Source of the DNA: Fremontodendron californicum
Lineage: Eukaryota; Streptophyta; Magnoliopsida; Malvales; Malvaceae
Reading direction: 5' to 3'
Length of the DNA: 64,000 nt
NCBI GenBank assembly: GCA_030761205.1
Contig: JAULJL010000001.1
Coordinates: 36,093,145-36,157,144, forward strand
Within the stretch, counting starts at the first letter, position 1. Every line of letters begins with the position of its first letter. Of this stretch, positions 25,393-38,064 are shown piece by piece. The translations under genes and the position numbers were made by a program. The notes under the pieces are model-generated. The model searched no databases, was not told where the DNA came from, and saw only the letters and a list, made by a program, of their open reading frames with translations.

Positions 25393-27058
25393 AAAGAAAG
25401 AAGGTTAAATAAAAGAAAATATATATTCAGATTTTCTTTTTCTTGGTTTCAAGTCATCACAATCAAACAATCTAACCTATCAAAATTGCTTTGGCAAATA
25501 TATATTATATATGAAACTGAATCAAAATAGTGGTGTGCAAGCAAATCTGAAGCAATCTCTCAAATTGGTCCAAATCAGTACCATGTATGGATCTGCATCG
25601 CCTAGTTCACAGATAATATCTAACAGACACTTTAGCATAATTTGCAGCTATCATGTGTCTCTCAAAGACAAAACTAATTTACAGCAATTAGTTTTTTTAG
25701 TGTATATGAACACTTCTTAAGAACTATAACAAATATTTAGTCTTTACAGTTTTACACATGCTGGCCTGTTGTTCCTGTTGTTCCAAAATGTAGTTGATTT
25801 TGAAAATGTTCAACCATATAATTAACTCTTGACAAATCTCTTTTCAAAAAAGAAAAAGATAAGTAGAAAAAAGAAAAAGAAAAAAAACCCTCTGACCTAT
25901 CAACTAATTTCTAGGATGTTTCATCCTTGTAACATGCACACACATTGATATTTATTACCAAGCAGTTTATTATTGTATTTTACCACAAAGGACATCACTC
26001 TTGCATCCAACAAATCAGAGAATTTATCTTTGGATATTGATGGAGCTTCATCCACATGCACTATACAAATCAAACGGATCGAAAGCAAAACTAAATTTAA
26101 ACATAGTTCAAAGCAATTTCAACAGTATGTAAGCAAATTTGATCAATTAAATATAAGAAGCTAAAAATAACCAACCAAATAGTAGAAAATTAAACTAAAA
26201 GGAAAATCTATCTATAGATATATATATATATCATCTTTGATAATTCGTAAAACAACTATCGAGAAATCAACATACAAAACAACAAAAAACAAAAGGAAAG
26301 CAAACAAACATAAACCTAGATATAGGCCTACCACAGAGAAATCAGAAGCCAAATCAAAGTGGAAGGGTACTTTTTATACCAATCAGACTAATTAAATTTT
26401 ATACAATAGTCAACCTAAAAATCTCTAGTAAAGTTCTTTCTGATTAACCATGGAAACAACATCAGAATACAGTGATACAGTCACATCATTAACTTCAGTA
26501 AAAACTTCAAAAGACAATTAAATTACATGTTACAATCATGCTGCAAGTCCTGTAGAACCACCCTAATTTGTTAAGGCAGCCAAATCAAAGTAGAAGGTAC
26601 TTTTTATACCAATAAGACTAATTAAATTTTATACAGTAGTCAACCTAAGAATCTCTACTAAAACTGTTTTTGATTAACCATGAAACGCAATATCAGAATA
26701 CAATGATACATAAGGCTAATCACTGCTATTTACAAACACAATTTATCAGTCTACTATCATGTGAAAGAAAGAAAGAAACTAATAACAGAATTATCAATTT
26801 TTATAAATGAAGACACATAAAACAAAATGTAAAACTTTCCTTAACTCCAAAAAGATCAAGATATTTGGTTTCATGCTCTCTACATTAAGGGTGTGCACAT
26901 CTGCACAACGAAAAAAATAACAAACCCTAGACCTAAATGCACTTCAACTAAGCTTCCAACTAAGTAACAGTCCAATAGACAAATATCATAAGTGAACGCA
27001 GTTATGAGATAACTACAATTTATCCCATGTATCCATATTTTAACTCAAATAAAATCAT
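25393..27058. other. AT-rich DNA with a local duplication
   Basis: No gene was recognised. A block of about 138 bp at 26348-26486 is repeated at 26579-26716 with a few changes (shared start GCCAAATCAAAGT(G/A)GAAGG). Confidence 0.6.
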
Positions 27059-27060
27059 AC

Positions 27061-28985
27061 CTCAAGACATTTTCCATATATCAAGGAAACTCCACGTGTC
27101 TTGCTCAAGTTGAAGATAGCATCCTAATGAATTTCAAAAAAGATTGTCAGCAAAAGCAAAAAAAAAAAAGAGTGATTATTCCAGAAGTTGAATACATATT
27201 AGAAATTCAATTCATCAACCATTCATAATGACCCATATGCATATAGAACTCACTTCTAATTGATCTTCTTTTATGTTTGGTAGATCAACCATTCATAATG
27301 ACCCATATGCATATAGAACTCACTTCTAATTGATCTTCTTTTATGTTTGGTAGAGAGTTCTGACAATTTTTGCATCATATCACAAACCTGAATGTTGATT
27401 ATAATCAAAGTAAATAAATAATTTAATTGAAAAAGACATAATTAAAAAGAAACAAAAACAGTAGACTGCAGACAACTAAAAGATATGGAATTCATTTTAT
27501 TATATGTGAACATAGACTAAACAGTATCTAAAAAGCTTTAGTATATTTGCATGGCATCTTAACTGTGGCAAACAATAACATTAACTAACATAAGAGTATA
27601 CAATAACAAAATTAAGGTTAACATACTGAAAGTTTATAAAAGAAAGCATATCAGAATTCGATAATAATTGAATAATTGATAAAGTACTTATTCTGAAATC
27701 TATAATCTTTACAACAATGAAAAAAAGAATAGAAGTTACCTTAAGCACACCATTTCCAATGTAGTTAGATCCTCTATCCTTTAATTCTAGAGCTTCATAT
27801 ATATTTTACCAAAGCTTTAACTGAAACAAAGAGGCACACATTTTAATAGGAAAAGTCTCAAATACACAAACTCAGGATCCAAGGCTGAATCACATTTAAA
27901 CTAAGCAAATCATATATTTGAGGGATGGGGGACTAAATGAAATAGACAAATATATAAAGAAGATAAGAAACTATTGTCAAGGTGATGATTAGCCTTGAAG
28001 GTTATAATGAATTGTGAACCTACAGTGACACGATCAACAATGGCTATATATAGATGACCAGGACACTAGGTCCATCATGCTTTAGCATAGGTGAAACAAA
28101 AGTTCAAATTACCCCTTGTTACTAATCATTTATTAGTGAAAAAATAGAAATTTAAAATGCAGATACTTTGTAGAAAGATTTAAGATTATACTTATAATGT
28201 TAGCCTTTTGACTTTTTGTTGTACATTCAGCAAATAACATAGGAAAAAAAAAGCTTGCTTCATGAGGTCTCACTTCCCAGTCTTCATCGGGTTCTATAAT
28301 AAACCAAACCACCATCTTTGTGTTCCCACGAAGCATTTCTTGTTACCAGTTATATACATAGCAAGAAGTATTCCTTTTGCCTTGAGACAATATACATGCA
28401 ACTACTTAAGTGGTTGGAAAGCCAAAAACAAATCATGAAATCTATACATCTCCAAATTATGTAGTAAAGAAATTTGCAAAAAAGTAAAACAAAGAATTGC
28501 ACTCTCTTAGAAACTTTAGCAAATAAAATCCACGAAGAAGGGAAAAAACCCATATCTCAAAGCAATTCAAATTTTTTTTTTTTTGGTTGCAAATTTCACT
28601 TTCTTCCAAGCTATCAATAAAAAATTGTACTAATAAAAAGCTAAAAAAAGAAAAAGAATACCTTGCCTGTGTGAAGTAACTGGACTCCTCCCTTACGAAT
28701 TTGCATATCCGGCGACTACACAAAATTTATCAAAAACCCAAATAGATCTTAGAAACAAATTTTTGAAATTCCCAAAAAAAAAAAAAGAAAAACAATAAAA
28801 AGGAAAAAAATGGAAATTGTTACCATCAGTGTCGAACAATTGAATCGACTCTTGAACAGATATTTAAATCGGGAGAGAGAAGAAGGGTAATGGCTGCTTG
28901 ACTTGAGGAGTTGGGTGGTGGATCTTGGTTGTGGAGAACCAACGGAGGAGGAGGGTTTCCTCTCTCTGACCGCATCACCTCTTTC
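27061..28985 (-). pseudogene. Exon-like series of uncertain identity, with one enolase-like exon
   Basis: Four exon-like segments with good splice sites lie in order on the - strand. 28715-28662 reads SPDMQIRKGGVQLLHTGK, preceded by a donor at 28824 that ends ...ATG. 27820-27740 is enolase-like. 27387-27324 reads VCDMMQKLSELSTKHKRRSI. 27123-27061 reads DAIFNLSKTRGVSLIYGK. The middle exon contains IYEALELKDRGSNYIGNG, close to the enolase segment after PSGASTG, but has an in-frame TAA upstream of it. The other three segments were not recognised. A pyrimidine/purine-rich stretch at 28860-29000 could be a leader and promoter. It could be one decayed gene, a chimera of captured exons, or a non-coding transcript. 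Confidence 0.4.
27214..27353. repeat. Perfect 70-bp tandem duplication
   Basis: Units 27214-27283 and 27284-27353 are identical, beginning ATCAACCATTCATAATGACC. On the - strand the duplicated unit includes the 3' part of the exon-like segment 27387-27324 and its donor GAA|GTGAGT, so a second donor now lies in the following intron. Confidence 0.97.
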
Positions 28986-29649
28986 TTTTTCTTTTTCTTT
29001 TTTTACCTTCCCTGATAGATATTTCTCTTGAAGCTTCTACTTTAATCTTTGTATGTAAATTACTTAAAACCCTAAAGAAAAGAGTAAAATACCCTTTAAA
29101 TCTTAGACAACTTCTGAACCATAGCCAATTACCCAAAAAAACCCATAAAAAGAGGATGAATGTCATTGTTGTGTTGGCAGTAAAAGATGAACTTAATTTC
29201 CCCAATCAAAGCCTAATATGGCTTCTAGGGACAGTTTTTAAGAATTCTTATAGATAAATTATAATTTCTCTTATATTAATTTTTTTATAAAAAAATTAAT
29301 TTGATATATATTATGATTGCGATTGGAAATTGTGTTGCAAATTACAATTGACAGAAATTGCAATAGAAAAAGTCATGTAGGAAAAAATTATCTTCATCAA
29401 GATTTTTAATTACAAGTTCTATTTTGTTTAATTGGTATTATAGTGTTTGCAATCAAATGGGTTTAGATTCAAATTGACAATGCAATTGCCATTAAAACTA
29501 CGATTGATGATTCACAATAATTGCAATTACCAATTTGCCATCGCAATATTGAGGGGAGAACTAATTTATTTAAATCGAGATTTTAATCATAAATTTTATT
29601 TCACTGGACATTGCTTTTATAATTGAATAAATTTATAATACTTTATAAC

Positions 29650-30300
29650 ATGAACATATTATGAACATGCATTTTTTTTAAAATTAAATCATTATGATAA
29701 ATTATGCAAAATATGGGATGAATTGAGACACAACACGAATACATAAATATTTTTCTAAATTGAATCACCATAACAAACTATGCAAAATATTTGGATGAAT
29801 TGAAACACGACATGAACACATGAAAAAAATAATTAAAATTCGACATGACACGAAAATAACATGAATACAATACAATTACACGGATGTATCAAAATATACA
29901 TAAAACGAATTATTAATATGTAAAAATTTATATAAATTTATAATACTTTGAATACACGAAAAAATAAAACGAACACAAAAAATAATATGATCAAGAACTA
30001 ATACCCGAATGTGTCAAAATCTACATAAAATGAATTATTAACGTGTAAAAATTATATAAATTTATAATATTTTGAACACACGATAAATAACGCAAACGTG
30101 TCAAAATTTACATAAAACGAATTATTAACGTGTAAAAATTATACAAATTTATAATACTTTGAACACACATAAAATAAAACGAATTTAAAAACGACATAAA
30201 CACACAATTTTTTCTCTCTCCTTTTTTTTCCTTTTTTTCTTTTTTCTCTTTTTTTCATTAAAATTAAAAATATCCAAACTAACTCTCAAACCTCTTTAAT
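29650..30300. repeat. Helitron-family related repeat
   Basis: Repeated words (GAATTGAGACACAACACGAA, AACGTGTAAAAATTATA, TAATACTTTGAACACAC) recur within the block and match the inside of the Helitron at 40982-42029. No termini were found, so it is a truncated or diverged relative. Confidence 0.55.
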
Positions 30301-30644
30301 GCCTATATACTTAGTTGTCCTTTTAAGCTATGACTCAAAATTTTCAATTGAGCTCTCTCATTGCCTAGGGGATAACTTTTATAGTTAGTAACTAAGTATA
30401 GATTTGGGGTTAATTAGTAAGTTCATTTGTGGAGATGATTAATTGGTGTGGCCTTTTGGGTTTTAATTTTATTAGTGGCTTTTCTTCGCCGACGCTAATC
30501 TCAATACATAATTCTTCGTACGATATAATACATTTTAAACAATCAATTTATTTCAATTTTAAAATAAAATAAAACAAAGTGTTTTAAGTAATTTAAAAAT
30601 AAAAGGGGTAGAGTGAACAATTAAAGCTTTACAATTACAGGTAA
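30301..30644. other. Intergenic DNA, nothing recognised
   Basis: AT-rich, with no reading frame or repeat end that could be supported. Confidence 0.4.
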
Positions 30645-30920
30645 ACGTGTTTATGGATCAAGTCAGTTTGAGTTTGAATTAAAAAAAAATTCAAACTCCG
30701 CTCGAAAATTTATTTTATTGATTAAAATATTATTTTTATTTTTATATTAATATTTATATATTTTTATAATTAAATTTAAATAAAAAATATTTTTATCATT
30801 TAAATAATAAATTGGGTCGGACCGGATTGATCCAAATTATCAAAAACCTATTTCAAATTCGATTAATTCATATCGATCCTAGTAAATTGGACGAATAATT
30901 TGATCCGTGAATAAATCTAA
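30645..30920. repeat. Dispersed AT-core repeat, copy 2
   Basis: TTATGGATCAAGTCAG on one side and GATCCGTGAATAA on the other bracket an AT core (TATATTTTTATAATTAAATT) nearly identical to that at 52730-52760. Confidence 0.45.
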
Positions 30921-30980
30921 TTATAAATCATGCGCAGAGTAATCTTACTGTATGTATCAAGGTAGTCAATACCATACCGG

Positions 30981-31548
30981 TGGACGTACTGTTTTTTTCT
31001 AGTACTGGTATGTATCGGTAACGGTGTGTTTCGGCGTACCGTTTTAGGTTTACCGACATTTTTCAAATATTTTTTCATATATCTATATATAACTTATTTT
31101 CAAGTTTTTTAATAAAATATTATATATATATATATATATATGCAAATATACATCCATTACATTCATATATATATTTTTATGCAAATATAAATTTTAAAGA
31201 TTTAATATTTAAATTTTTTAAACATCAAATAAGTGAAATAAATATTAAAATATATAGTAAATTATGATTATTTATATTCAATAACTTAATTTAATGAATA
31301 TATTTTATTTTTAAATATAATTATGAAAAAAAAATGATCATGACAAAAAAATATTGAAATTAGTTTAAAAAATCAAATAAGTGATTTTTTTTATAAAAAA
31401 AATTAAAAAATAAAAATTTTGTACGTACCGGTACAGGCCGGTACGTGCCGGTTAAAAAAACAAAACGATACGAGACTAGTATCGTTTTGATTTACTTTAA
31501 AAATGATATGTACCGACCGATACGGTCGGTACCGATATGATACCGACT
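30981..31548. mobile_element. Candidate non-autonomous DNA transposon with TACCGG-type ends
   Basis: Ends are imperfect inverted repeats: GGTAGTCAATACCATACCGG on the left and, reversed, GATAGTCGGTATCATATCGG on the right. Further GGTACCG/CGGTAC words lie next to both ends, and the centre is AT-rich. No target duplication was confirmed. Confidence 0.45.
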
Positions 31549-31745
31549 ATCAACTCAGGCTAAGGTCGGCCACTATTAAAATATAGGGCCATGATTAAAA
31601 TATATTGTATATTTCCTTTTTCAGCTAAAATAAATGAAATTTTGGTTAGAACTTAGAATAACACCAAGATTGGTCAACTATGGTGAACCATTTGTCAAAG
31701 TCTCGTTGGCGTTGTTCTAGAAATCAAATGTTTCTACAAAAAACC

Positions 31746-33917
31746 ATGCACGCTGTTTTCTCTCGCCCTCTGCGTATGCATGGGGATGACAGCAACACCT
31801 TATCAACTGAGGAAGAAGATGAACTCTACCGAAGCACAAAGAAGATAGATGAGCTACCGGCATCAGCTAGACAACAACAGCCAAAGGTCCACTCTTTCAA
31901 AGAATCTTTGCTGGGGGCCAGTTATGGTGCTTATGAGCAAGGCTCCACCCACCAATGGATGGATTCCTCTGATGCCATTACAGAAGGTGCAAACACGAAG
32001 CAAGACCTCACCGCCAGTGATGGAGATATAAATATAGTCCTCAGCAACGATGAAAAGGCCCGCATCAGAAGTAAATGGTCACAGACACTTATTGTCAAGG
32101 TTTTTGGCAAGACTATGGGCTACCATTTTCTTTCCAGCAAGCTACATTCTCTCTGGAAACCTCAAGGAAAGTTATTCTTTATTGACTTGGGGTCTGATTA
32201 CTTCCTCATTAAATTCCAAACCGAAACTGATTATGAGGCTGTCATTAAGGGAGGACCTTGGTTTGTTGGGGGGCATTTCTTAGCTGTCAGAAACTGGGAG
32301 CCACACTTCAAAGCCTCTGAAGCCTCCTTCTCTTCAGTTGCAGTTTGGCTAAGGCTCCCCGAACTTCCTATTGAATATTATGATGCTGAAATCCTCAAGA
32401 AGATTGGTAGGCATATCGGGCCTCTACTCAGAGTTGATAGCCATACACTCACAGGGGAACGAGGCAAGTACGCTCGGCTATGTGTCCAGCTCAATCTGGA
32501 CAAGCCACTCCCAAAATATGTTACAGTTGAAGGGCTTAAACAAGCCATTATTTACGAGGGCATCAACTCTCTCTGCTTCCATTGTGGCAAGATTGACCAC
32601 CGTTCAGTTCTTTGTCCTTCAACTACTTCTCCACAAAGCTCCGACCAGCCAGTCATGGGCAACAAAATTGCAGCCCCAGCTACAACTCAGTCCAAGGAAG
32701 AAGATGGCTTCGGTCCATGGATGCTCGTCAAAACCAAGCGCACCAAGATCCCAGCAGGAAAGTCTATTGTCCAAGAGACAAGGACCACTACAAAGTTCAG
32801 CTCCCAAGGTCAACAAAATATCAACTATTCAGCCAAGACACACAAACCCCCAAAACCTTTGTCAGGCGCAGCCTCTGGTGCCGTGCACAGCTCGACAACG
32901 GCAGGCAAAAAATTTGGCTCCCTGCCAAACGTTACCACAGCTCTACACGGTAGCACAAATGAGGCAACTCGCAGCTCCAAAGTCGAAAGTCAGCTTTCTT
33001 TGGTCCCCAAAAATGCATCTCTTAAGCTTGCTACCGATTGTTTCTCCCATGTTAGCATGTCTGTCGACCTTGTTTCTCCCCCCAAAAGCAACAGTCCTAT
33101 TTCCATGCAAGGTTGCATTAAACCAAATCAGCCTTTTCTGCCTCAAGAAAAGACAAACTCCAAAGCCCCCATGCAAAAACCTAATCTGCAAGTACCTCCA
33201 CAAGAAAGCTCCAGCACTATCCCTTGCACCAATACCTTCCCGGCTTCCTTTGCCGATGGCTCTTCGATGGAACCAGAAACGATTCCAGAGACCCGAATAC
33301 AGGGGCCTCAATGCCAGCGAGAGAATGAGCATATGTTTGGAACGGAGGGAGAGAAGGGATCGTCTCAGGAGATCCATCACCCCCCAATCAATCATTCCTT
33401 CCCTGCCACCTCCACCACCCCCTCCACTAACACTGCTTGGCCAAGCCCACGACCCCTTGAGACTAGCTCTGAACGAGATGAGACCCGTCGGAAGTTCAGG
33501 AGATCCATTTCACCTAGAAACCGTCAACCATGCTCTCCCAACCTGCGAGACCACTTTGGCGGGTACTCACTCTCCTCTCCCACCAACATTAGCCTGCCTG
33601 ATCTTGCCACCTTCTCTGCTGCAGTTGCAAACTCCAAGCTCATCTCTCTCAGCTCAAACTCTATGGATCCCCCACATACCAGTTTACCAGCTTACAACTC
33701 ACCCGTTGGAAGTTCACCTGCGCAACTCTCAACCAGCAGCCTTGAAACTGCTAATCAATGTGAATATTCACCTCCTGAGGTTCTATGCCAGCACACTCCT
33801 CATCCAGGAAACTCAAGCTCTCCTTTACAAGATCGAACTTTTTCCGAAGTTCGAACAAGCTCAGGGACTCAGCCAAAACGGGACCCACCGAAGGGTCTTG
33901 CAACCACCCAATCTTAA
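31746..33917 (+). CDS. LINE ORF1, DUF4283/CCHC RNA-binding protein
   Basis: Open from the ATG at 31746 (MHAVFSRPLRMHG) to the TAA stop ending at 33917, 723 residues. The frame also runs upstream to an ATG at 31680, but that ATG lies in host DNA before the target duplication and is not the element's own start. Residues about 80-280 match the DUF4283 gag-like domain of plant LINEs (LHSLWKPQGKLFFIDLG, EAVIKGGPWFVGGHFLAVRN, WLRLPELPIEYYD). A zinc knuckle CFHCGKIDHRSVLC (CX2CX4HX4C) follows. The C-terminal half is long and rich in Ser, Pro and Thr. It should coat LINE RNA. No internal stop. Confidence 0.88.
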   Translation: MHAVFSRPLRMHGDDSNTLSTEEEDELYRSTKKIDELPASARQQQPKVHSFKESLLGASYGAYEQGSTHQWMDSSDAITEGANTKQDLTASDGDINIVLSNDEKARIRSKWSQTLIVKVFGKTMGYHFLSSKLHSLWKPQGKLFFIDLGSDYFLIKFQTETDYEAVIKGGPWFVGGHFLAVRNWEPHFKASEASFSSVAVWLRLPELPIEYYDAEILKKIGRHIGPLLRVDSHTLTGERGKYARLCVQLNLDKPLPKYVTVEGLKQAIIYEGINSLCFHCGKIDHRSVLCPSTTSPQSSDQPVMGNKIAAPATTQSKEEDGFGPWMLVKTKRTKIPAGKSIVQETRTTTKFSSQGQQNINYSAKTHKPPKPLSGAASGAVHSSTTAGKKFGSLPNVTTALHGSTNEATRSSKVESQLSLVPKNASLKLATDCFSHVSMSVDLVSPPKSNSPISMQGCIKPNQPFLPQEKTNSKAPMQKPNLQVPPQESSSTIPCTNTFPASFADGSSMEPETIPETRIQGPQCQRENEHMFGTEGEKGSSQEIHHPPINHSFPATSTTPSTNTAWPSPRPLETSSERDETRRKFRRSISPRNRQPCSPNLRDHFGGYSLSSPTNISLPDLATFSAAVANSKLISLSSNSMDPPHTSLPAYNSPVGSSPAQLSTSSLETANQCEYSPPEVLCQHTPHPGNSSSPLQDRTFSEVRTSSGTQPKRDPPKGLATTQS

Positions 33918-33921
33918 TCCC

Positions 33922-36900
33922 ATGTCCATTTTAATATAGAACTGCAGAGGTGCCAAGCACCCAAATTTTATTCGCACTGCTAGAGACCTGGTCCATACTC
34001 ATCATCCGGATATTATGGTCATCACAGAAACGAAGGCTCGTGGGGCAGATGTCCGACATATCATTGACAGACTGCCCTTTGATGCATGGAAGGACACCAC
34101 CACCATTGGACTCAAAGGTGGTATCTGGATGCTATGATGCTCAAATAATGTCACTATCCAGACCCTATGTGATACCGAACAGGAAATTCATGCTACTGTT
34201 AAGGTACTTTCCTCAAACAATTCTTAGCTATTTTCAGCTATCTATGCTAGTCCACGTTTTCATGAAAGAACTACTCTATGGCATAACTTACAAACTGTTG
34301 CTTCACATCACTCTCTTCCTTGGCTTGTTGTGGGTGACTTTAATGAGGTCCTCTCCTCACAAGATAAATTGGGAGGCCTCCCCCTTTCGGTTTCTCGACA
34401 GAAAGCTTTTCATGACTGCCTCGACGCCTGTCAGCTGACAGACCTTGGCTTCACTGGCCCCTGCTACACTTGGTTGAATCTTCAGAACCAGAACTGTCTC
34501 ATCCAGGAAAGAATTGATTTTGCCTTAGCAAACCCCTCTTGGAGAACCATGTATCCTGAAGCTTCAGTCAAACACCTTACCAGAACCCACTCGGATCATT
34601 GCCCCATCCTCCTTTCCCTCAAGACAAATCGTCTTCTCTTTGGTGATAAACCTTTTAGGTTCCAGAAGATGTGGTTTGACCACCCTGACTTCTCCCACAT
34701 TATACAAAACAATTGGATCACGAACGACCTGTCACTGGGAACCTCTCTTACCAACTTGGCACGGTGCCTCAGAAACTGGAACCGATTGGTCTTTGGTAAT
34801 GTGTTATCCCGAAAGCATAAAACCCTGGCTCGACTAAATGGCATTCAAAGATCTTTAGCTAGGCAGCCGAATCCATTCCTGGTGGACCTTCAACGCTCCT
34901 TAACTGAGGATTACCAGTCTATTCTCAAGCATGAGGAAGATCTTTGGGTTATGAAGTCTCGTGTTAATTGGCTCATTGAAGGCGAGAGGAACACAAAATT
35001 TTTTCACACCTCATGTATGATAAGGAGGAAATACAACAGAATCTCTTCTCTCAAAGACAGCTATGGCAATTGGATTTCAAATGAATTCTCCCTAGGGTGC
35101 TTAATTAACAACTTCTTCAAGGACATTTTCACCACATCCAAAGACTCTGAAACCCTCTCGATTGAACAGAGTTCTCTAAAATGGGCTCGTCTGCCAGCTG
35201 AGGCAAAGGCTACTCTCGGACTACCAGTTACTGATATTGAGATCCAAAAGGCTTTATGGTCTTTCAAACCCCTCAAAGCCCCTGGCCCTGACGGTTTCCA
35301 TCCTATCTTCTTTCAAAGATGTTGGCCTACTCTACAGAACAAGGTCTGTGCCGAAATCAAAGCTATCTTCACAACAGCAACAATGCCGAGCAACCTTAAT
35401 CATACATTGATCTCTCTCATCCCTAAGTGCCAGAATCCAGCCTCCATCTCCCAGTTCCGTCCGATAAGTCTCTGTAATACCATTTACAAGATTGTTACGA
35501 AAATTCTCTCACTCAGACTACGTCCCTTCCTGGACAAACTGATCTCCCCCCTTCAATCCAGTTTTATCCCCGGAAGGCAAACGTCTGATAACTTCATAGT
35601 GGTCCAAGAAGTCATCCATTCGATGAAGAACAAAAAAGGAAAATGGGGTTCTATGGCCATTAAGCTTGACCTGGAAAAAGCATTCGACAGGCTCGAATGG
35701 GGTTTTATCCGAAAGGTCCTTACCTACTTCAACTTTCCTCCCAGCTGGATTAAGCTTATTATGAGTTGCATCTCCTCCTCTTGCTTATCTGTCTTAGTGA
35801 ATGGTGGCCAGCTCGAGAGCTTCAATCCATCTCGTGGAATCAGGCAGGGTGACCCAATCTCACCCTACCTCTTTATCCTCTGCATGGAATATTTGAATCA
35901 TAAAATCTTGGAAGCAGTGGATAACAAAAAATGGTTCCCTGTCACCATTGCCCGATCCAGCCCAACGCTTTCGCATATTCTGTTTGCAGATGACATTGTT
36001 CTCTTCGCAAAGACGGATAGGAAAACAACCAATACCATTTTAGAGGTTCTTGAAGACTTCTGTAAAGAGTCTGGTCAGAAAATTAGCAACCAAAAATCCA
36101 GAGTGTTCTTCTCTCCAAACACCAATGAAGTTCAAAAGAGACGGATCTTGCAGACACTCAATTTCACCGAGACTGAGGACCTAGGAAAATACTTGGGACA
36201 TCCGATCCATCATAAGCGCATGAACAAACATGAATACGCCTTCATTATTGAAAAAGTCCGCTCAAAACTCGCAGGGTGGAAAGCAGGTTTGCTTTCCCCA
36301 GCAGGGCGCCTCACTCTCATCCAATCCACCACTGCTGCTATACCCTCTTATTACATGCAATGTAAGAAGCTCCCAAGTAGTGTTTGCGAGTCTCTTGATC
36401 GAATCAACCGAAATTTTCTATGGGGAGGTTCTGAACGATCTACCAAGCTGCATCTTATCAATTGGAAAGTGGTTACACTTCCAAAAGGTGAAGGGGGACT
36501 AGGCATTAGGCAGACAAGAGCGCAAAACCATGCACAATTTACAAAGCTGTGTTGGAGGCTCCTAACGGATCAGGAGTCCTTATGGGCAAGGCTTCTCAAA
36601 TCAAAATATCTTGCACGGAGAGGGCAAATTAGCAGAGCTTCTGTTACTTGGCGAGCTTTGAGAAGTGTCCAACACTTTATTGAGAAAGGGATCAGATGGA
36701 TTGTAAGAGACGGGTCAAACATCAGTTTTTGGCTTGACAATTGGACGGGTCTCGGTCCCCTTCGGAACATTGTTGCTGGTCCGTTCAATAAAGATGAAGA
36801 TGCCCTCACAGTCAAGGATTTTCGGAACGCCCTAAACGATACTGGATCTATCTCAACCTCTCTCCCTCTCCCGAGCAATATTGCTGATTCTCTCCTGGGC

Positions 36901-38064
36901 ACTCCCTACTCCATTCATACTGGAGCTGACTCTATTTGCTGGAACTTCTCAAAGAATGGCAACTTCACCCTTGGTTCTGCATATCGCATTGCGCTTGAAG
37001 CTTGTATTCCCCCCCCAGTTAAGGACACGAGTAATTGGGACTGGGTTTGGAAACAACGACTGATCCCTAAATTGTCTTTCTTCCTATGGGAATGTGCCCA
37101 CCAAATTTTGCCAACAAGAACCCTCCTCCACAGGCGTGGTATCGTCGACAATGTGCTTTGCCCCCTCTGCCGCAATGAACCCGAAACCCTCAACCACCTC
37201 TTTCGAGATTGCCCTTCTACAAAGTCTCTGTGGCTTTCTCTCCACCCACCTCCACTGTTCTCAAACTCCACCAACCCCTCCTTTATCGACTGGATTAAGA
37301 CCAATATGTCCTCCAAGCTCTCTTTCCGTGCTCATAATATCCCCTGGAGGTTGGTGTTCATCTATTTTCTATGGTGTATCTGGCTTTCGAGGAACGCAGT
37401 GGTTTTTGGCAACCCCTATCTCCACGACTCCATCACTCATAGAGCTGTCTCTTTGGCAGCTGAGTTCTTTGCCATTACCTCTAGACCTTTTTCTCCCTCC
37501 CAACCTACAGTTATTCAAGTCAAGTGGCATCCCCCTGCGCAGGGTTGGTTTAAGCTTAACACCGACGGTTCTGCAATTGGTAACCCGGGACGATCTGGTG
37601 CAGGTTCCATCATCAGAGACCATGATGGCCAGTGGGTTATAGGCTCTCATAGGTCCATCGGCCACACCACTAGTGCTACTGCCGAGCTCTGGGCTCTTCG
37701 CGATGGCCTCATGTTGGCTAAACAAAAGCAGATCACTCACCTTGAAATTGAGCTTGATGCACTGTCTGTTATAAGCCTTGTTTCAAATCCATTGACAGTA
37801 AATCACATTCTTGATCCTTTAGTTTCTGATTGCAGGACTCTGCTGAATGAGCTCCACCACAAGAGGATCCTGCATGTTTTCCGAGAAGGAAATAAGTGTG
37901 CTGATGCCCTAGCTAGAAAAGGTAGTGACACTGCTCCCACTGTCTCTCCTCATGGCAGGCCTTATGTTTCCCCTTTTGAGTTGTACTATGAAACTCCCGA
38001 GTTTATGTTTTCTTTTGTTGCTGCAGATGCAGCCGGACTTTATATGTATCGTATTATCCCTTAA
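33922..38064 (+). pseudogene. LINE ORF2, endonuclease-reverse transcriptase-RNase H, disabled
   Basis: It starts ATG TCC ATT TTA ATA at 33922, matching the usual N-terminus before a conserved Trp, which is here TAG (33937). Two more in-frame stops are TGA at 34135 and TAG at 34225. From 34228 it is open to 38064. In order: APE-type endonuclease (ITETKARG; VVGDFNEVLSS; THSDHCPILLSL), reverse transcriptase (LKAPGPDGFHPIFFQ; QFRPISLCNTIYKI; RGIRQGDPISPYLF; catalytic LFADDIVLF near 35985), zf-RVT (PKLSFFLWECAHQILPTR; CPLCRNEPETLNHLFRDC) and RNase H (FKLNTDGSAIGNPGRSGAG; ATAELWALRDG; FREGNKCADALARKG). All three stops are in the endonuclease part; the RT and RNase H active-site residues are intact. 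It cannot make full ORF2 protein. Confidence 0.92.

Noticed and set aside
31680..31745. ATG at 31680 as start of the LINE ORF1
   Set aside because: It lies before the 14-bp target duplication, so it belongs to host DNA.
32371..33939. 522-residue frame overlapping LINE ORF1
   Set aside because: Out-of-frame shadow of ORF1. The DUF4283 and CCHC motifs are in the other frame.
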